From Streptomyces leeuwenhoekii (GTDB taxonomy: Bacteria > Actinomycetota > Actinomycetes > Streptomycetales > Streptomycetaceae), in assembly GCF_001013905.1 (NCBI RefSeq), contig NZ_LN831790.1, positions 2,294,001 through 2,358,000 of the forward strand: a DNA stretch of 64,000 bases, written 5' to 3'. Shown one piece after another: positions 60,963 to 64,000 of this stretch. The notes below the pieces were generated by a model. That model was given only the letters and a program-made list of their open reading frames with translations, was not told the origin of the DNA and searched no databases. The position numbers and the translations under genes are program-made. Every line of letters starts with the position of its first letter. Positions within the stretch are counted from its first letter, which is position 1.

Positions 60963-63900
60963 TCACTCCCCCCGCATCCACTGCTCCATCACCGACAGCA
61001 GATGGTCGGGGTCGACCGGCTTGGTCACATAGTCGGAGGCGCCCGACTCGAGCGCCTTCTCCCGGTCGCCCTTCATCGCCTTGGCGGTCAGCGCGATGAT
61101 CGGCAACCCGGCGAACTGGGGCATCCGCCGAATCGCCGTAGTCGTGGCGTACCCGTCCATCTCGGGCATCATGATGTCCATCAGGACCACCGCCACGTCC
61201 TCGTGCTGCTCCAGCACCTCGATCCCCTCACGGCCGTTCTCGGCGTACAGCACGGACAGGCCGTGCTGCTCCAGGACACTGGTGAGGGCGAAGACGTTCC
61301 GGATGTCGTCGTCGACGATCAGCACCTTCTCGCCGCCGAACCGGATGTTCCGTTGCGGCCGTGGCGCCGCCTCGTGCTCGGTGGCCGGCCACTGCTCCGG
61401 CTGCCCCAGACGCTGCTCCAGCTCCGGCAGGCCCCTGCGGCGGCGCCGGAACAGCGCGGCCCCCTCGTGCGTCTGCTGATACGGCCTGACCTCGGCCGGC
61501 GTGTCGGTCCGCGCCTCCGCCGCCTCGGACACCTCACCGGCCGCGCCGGCGGACGCCATCAGCTCACCCGTCTCCAGGGCGGGCATCTGCGGGTGGCCGT
61601 GCGAGGGCAGCTCGCTCGGGTGCAGCGGCAGGTACAGCGTGAACGTCGACCCGCGGCCCGGCTCGCTCTGCGCGTGGATCTCACCGCCCAGGAGCTGGGC
61701 GATCTCCCGGGAGATCGACAGCCCCAGGCCCGTACCGCCGTACTTGCGGCTCGTGGTGCCGTCGGCCTGCTTGAACGCCTCGAAGATCACCCGCATCTTG
61801 CTGGCCGCGATGCCGATACCTGTGTCGGTCACCGAGAACGCGATCAGCGCCGCCTCCGGATCGGTCAGCGAACCGGCCTCCAGCAACTGCTCCCGGATGG
61901 CCTGCGGAACATCGTCGCGGGCCGGCCTGATCACGAGCTCCACCGACCCGGAGTCGGTGAACTTGACCGCGTTGGACAGCAGGTTGCGCAGCACCTGCAG
62001 CAGCCGCTGCTCGTCGGTGTGCAAGGTCGCCGGCAGCTCCGGCGACACCCGCACCGACAGGTCCAGCCCCTTCTCCGCGGTCAGCGGCCGGAAGGTGGCC
62101 TCCACGTAGTCGACGAGCTGGACGAGCGCGATACGCGTCGGGGAGACGTCCATCTTGCCCGCCTCGACCTTCGACAGATCGAGGATGTCGTTGATGAGCT
62201 GCAACAGGTCGGAACCGGCCCCGTGGATGGTCTCGGCGAACTCCACCTGCTTCGGGGAGAGGTTCCCCTCCGCGTTGTCCGCCAGCAGCTTGGCCAGGAT
62301 CAGCAGGGAGTTGAGCGGCGTCCGCAGCTCGTGCGACATGTTGGCGAGGAACTCGCTCTTGTAGCGCATGGAGACCGCGAGCTGCTCGGCACGCTCCTCC
62401 AGCACCTGCCGCGCCTCCTCGATCTCGGTGTTCTTCACCTCGATGTCGCGGTTCTGCCGGGCCAGCAGCTCGGCCTTCTCCTCCAGTTCGGCGTTGGACG
62501 CCTGGAGGGCCTTCTGCCGCTGCTCCAGCTCCGCCGAGCGCTCCCGCAGTTGCTCGGTCAGCTCCTGGGACTGCTTCAGGAGCTGCTCCGTCTTGGTGTT
62601 GACCGAGATGGTGTTGACGCTGGTCGCGATCATCTCGGCGATCTGGTTGAGGAAGTCCTTCTGGATCTGCGTGAACGGCGTGAAGGAGGCCAGCTCGATG
62701 ACGCCGAGCACCTTCCCCTCGAAGACCACCGGCAACACGATCACCTGCGCGGGCGGCGCCTCGCCGAGCCCGGAGGAGATCTTCAGATAGCCGGTCGGCG
62801 CGTTCTCCACCAGGATCGTGCGCTTCTCGTGGGCGGCCGTCCCGACCAGGCCCTCCCCCGGCCGGAACGACGTCGGCATCGAGCCCATCGAGTACCCGTA
62901 CGAACCCAGCATCCGCAGCTCGTACTCGTCATCGTCGGCGGCACCCGGGTCCTGCCCGTCCAGCAGCGGCATCGCCAGGAAGAAGGCGCCGTGCTGCGCG
63001 GAGACCACCGGGGTCAGCTCGCTCATGATCAGCGAGGCCACGTCCTCCAGATCCCGGCGGCCCTGCATCAGCGCCGAGATACGGGCGAGGTTGCCCTTGA
63101 GCCAGTCCTGCTCCTTGTTGGCGATCGTGGTGTCGCGCAGGTTGGCGATCATCTTGTTGATGTAGTCCTGAAGCTCCTGGATCTCGCCCGCGGCATCCAC
63201 GTCGATCTTCAGGTTCAGGTCACCGCGGGTCACCGCGGTCGCCACCCGCGCGATGGCACGCACCTGCCGGGTCAGGTTCCCGGCCATCTCGTTCACGGAC
63301 TCCGTCAGGTCCCGCCAGGTGCCGTCGACGTCCCGCACCCGCGCCTGCCCGCCGAGCTGGCCCTCGGTACCCACCTCCCGGGCCACCCGCGTGACCTCCT
63401 CGGCGAAGGACGAGAGCTGGTCCACCATCGTGTTGATGGTCGTCTTCAGCTCCAGGATCTCGCCCCGGGCGTCAATGTCGATCTTCTTGGTCAGATCGCC
63501 CTTGGCGATGGCCGTGGTGACCATCGCGATGTTGCGCACCTGACCGGTCAGATTGGACGCCATCTGGTTCACCGACTCGGTGAGGTCCTTCCAGGTGCCG
63601 GCCACGCCCGGGACGTGCGCCTGCCCGCCGAGGATGCCGTCCGTGCCCACCTCACGGGCCACCTTGGTCACCTGGTCCGCGAACGAACTCAGCGTCTTGA
63701 CCATGGTGTTGAAGGTGTCCGCGAGCTGCGCCACCTCGCCGCGCGCCTCGATCGTCACCGTCCGCGTCAGGTCGCCGTTGGCGACGGCGGCGGCCACCTG
63801 GGAGATGTTCCGCACCTGCACGGTGAGGTTCTTCGCCATCAGGTTGACGTTGTCGCTGAGGTCCTTCCAGATGCCCGTGACACCGGGCACGTGCGCCTGG

Positions 63901-64000
63901 CCGCCGAGGATGCCCTCGGTGCCCACCTCACGGGCCACCCGGGTCACCTGCTCGGCGAACGACGAGAGCTGGTCCACCATCGTGTTGACGGTGGTGACCA
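60963..64000 (-). CDS. osaA: OsaA-type hybrid sensor histidine kinase with HAMP array (5' end beyond window)
   Basis: Only the C-terminal 1012 residues are in the window; the frame is still open at the right edge. Read from there: three or more HAMP repeats of 92 residues (276 bp; repeated pattern LSSFA(E/D)QVT and GDLTKKIDI), a coiled signalling helix, a GAF domain ([15 protein letters not shown] ... [14 protein letters not shown]), a long coiled coil, HisKA with [14 protein letters not shown], HATPase_c ([28 protein letters not shown]) and a receiver with [13 protein letters not shown]. It phosphorylates its own receiver and probably OsaB, whose gene follows. Domain form matches S. coelicolor OsaA (SCO5748). 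Confidence 0.92.
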   Translation of the reverse strand, partial: VTTVNTMVDQLSSFAEQVTRVAREVGTEGILGGQAHVPGVTGIWKDLSDNVNLMAKNLTVQVRNISQVAAAVANGDLTRTVTIEARGEVAQLADTFNTMVKTLSSFADQVTKVAREVGTDGILGGQAHVPGVAGTWKDLTESVNQMASNLTGQVRNIAMVTTAIAKGDLTKKIDIDARGEILELKTTINTMVDQLSSFAEEVTRVAREVGTEGQLGGQARVRDVDGTWRDLTESVNEMAGNLTRQVRAIARVATAVTRGDLNLKIDVDAAGEIQELQDYINKMIANLRDTTIANKEQDWLKGNLARISALMQGRRDLEDVASLIMSELTPVVSAQHGAFFLAMPLLDGQDPGAADDDEYELRMLGSYGYSMGSMPTSFRPGEGLVGTAAHEKRTILVENAPTGYLKISSGLGEAPPAQVIVLPVVFEGKVLGVIELASFTPFTQIQKDFLNQIAEMIATSVNTISVNTKTEQLLKQSQELTEQLRERSAELEQRQKALQASNAELEEKAELLARQNRDIEVKNTEIEEARQVLEERAEQLAVSMRYKSEFLANMSHELRTPLNSLLILAKLLADNAEGNLSPKQVEFAETIHGAGSDLLQLINDILDLSKVEAGKMDVSPTRIALVQLVDYVEATFRPLTAEKGLDLSVRVSPELPATLHTDEQRLLQVLRNLLSNAVKFTDSGSVELVIRPARDDVPQAIREQLLEAGSLTDPEAALIAFSVTDTGIGIAASKMRVIFEAFKQADGTTSRKYGGTGLGLSISREIAQLLGGEIHAQSEPGRGSTFTLYLPLHPSELPSHGHPQMPALETGELMASAGAAGEVSEAAEARTDTPAEVRPYQQTHEGAALFRRRRRGLPELEQRLGQPEQWPATEHEAAPRPQRNIRFGGEKVLIVDDDIRNVFALTSVLEQHGLSVLYAENGREGIEVLEQHEDVAVVLMDIMMPEMDGYATTTAIRRMPQFAGLPIIALTAKAMKGDREKALESGASDYVTKPVDPDHLLSVMEQWMRGE

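Overview
The window is a 64 kb stretch of very GC-rich actinobacterial chromosome. Gene content, gene order, GTG/TTG starts, ATGA-type stop/start overlaps and U-poor terminator hairpins all point to Streptomyces. The order lexA ... hflX ... rsh ... dapF, miaA ... miaB ... gluRK-gluABCD ... recX-recA ... lhr, nei ... clgR-cinA-pgsA-rimO ... ftsK ... osaB-osaA is, as I remember it, the core-chromosome order of S. coelicolor around SCO5803 down to SCO5748. No rRNA, tRNA, phage, IS element or CRISPR array was seen.

Layout. 0.5-3.5 kb: lexA with an SOS box, convergent with a DinG/XPD-type Fe-S helicase. 3.7-8.5 kb: a compact minus-strand NRPS-independent siderophore (NIS) locus with an acyltransferase, an IucA/IucC synthetase and a class III aminotransferase-like protein that lacks the PLP lysine. 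8.7-25.6 kb: a secreted serine protease, HflX, an M1 peptidase, a RelA/SpoT-family protein, DapF, MiaA, an MT0933-type 'antitoxin', an extradiol-dioxygenase-like protein, MiaB, two MEDS-domain sensory proteins and a NarL-type two-component pair. 25.7-28.3 kb: a KhtT/KhtU-like K+/H+ antiporter pair, then a lower-GC islet with a small protein expressed from a MerR/SoxR-type promoter. 28.3-35.8 kb: a MazG-like hydrolase, a TAXI binding protein, the GluR/GluK two-component system and the gluABCD glutamate ABC transporter it faces. 35.9-39.6 kb: a flavin monooxygenase, a 73-bp tandem-repeat tract, and a cysteine dioxygenase-rhodanese operon preceded by a tiny Cys-rich leader peptide. 39.7-44.6 kb: recX, recA, an AI-2E family exporter, DUF3046 and an orphan alpha/alpha-barrel protein. 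44.8-52.7 kb: Lhr helicase, Nei-type glycosylase, an SRPBCC protein, Dps and ClgR. 52.7-64 kb: cinA, pgsA, rimO, a RodZ-like HTH protein, ftsK, and OsaB with the C-terminal part of the giant hybrid kinase OsaA, which runs off the right edge.

How the genes work together. Four themes recur: DNA damage and repair (LexA, RecA, RecX, DinG-like helicase, Lhr, Nei, with damage boxes before lexA and recA); stress and protein quality control (HflX, Rsh, Dps, ClgR, OsaA/OsaB); tRNA and ribosome modification (MiaA, MiaB, RimO); and nutrient sensing and uptake (NIS siderophore, GluRK-GluABCD, TAXI protein, cysteine catabolism). The most unusual items are the lysine-less aminotransferase homologue in the siderophore locus, the SoxR-like leaderless promoter in the low-GC islet, the Cys-rich leader peptide, the 73-bp minisatellite, and the low-complexity extensions on RecX, Lhr and PgsA.

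Functional calls rest on motifs read in the translations and on recalled family knowledge. No database search was run. Start codons were chosen by ribosome-binding site and family length and are the least certain part of many entries.
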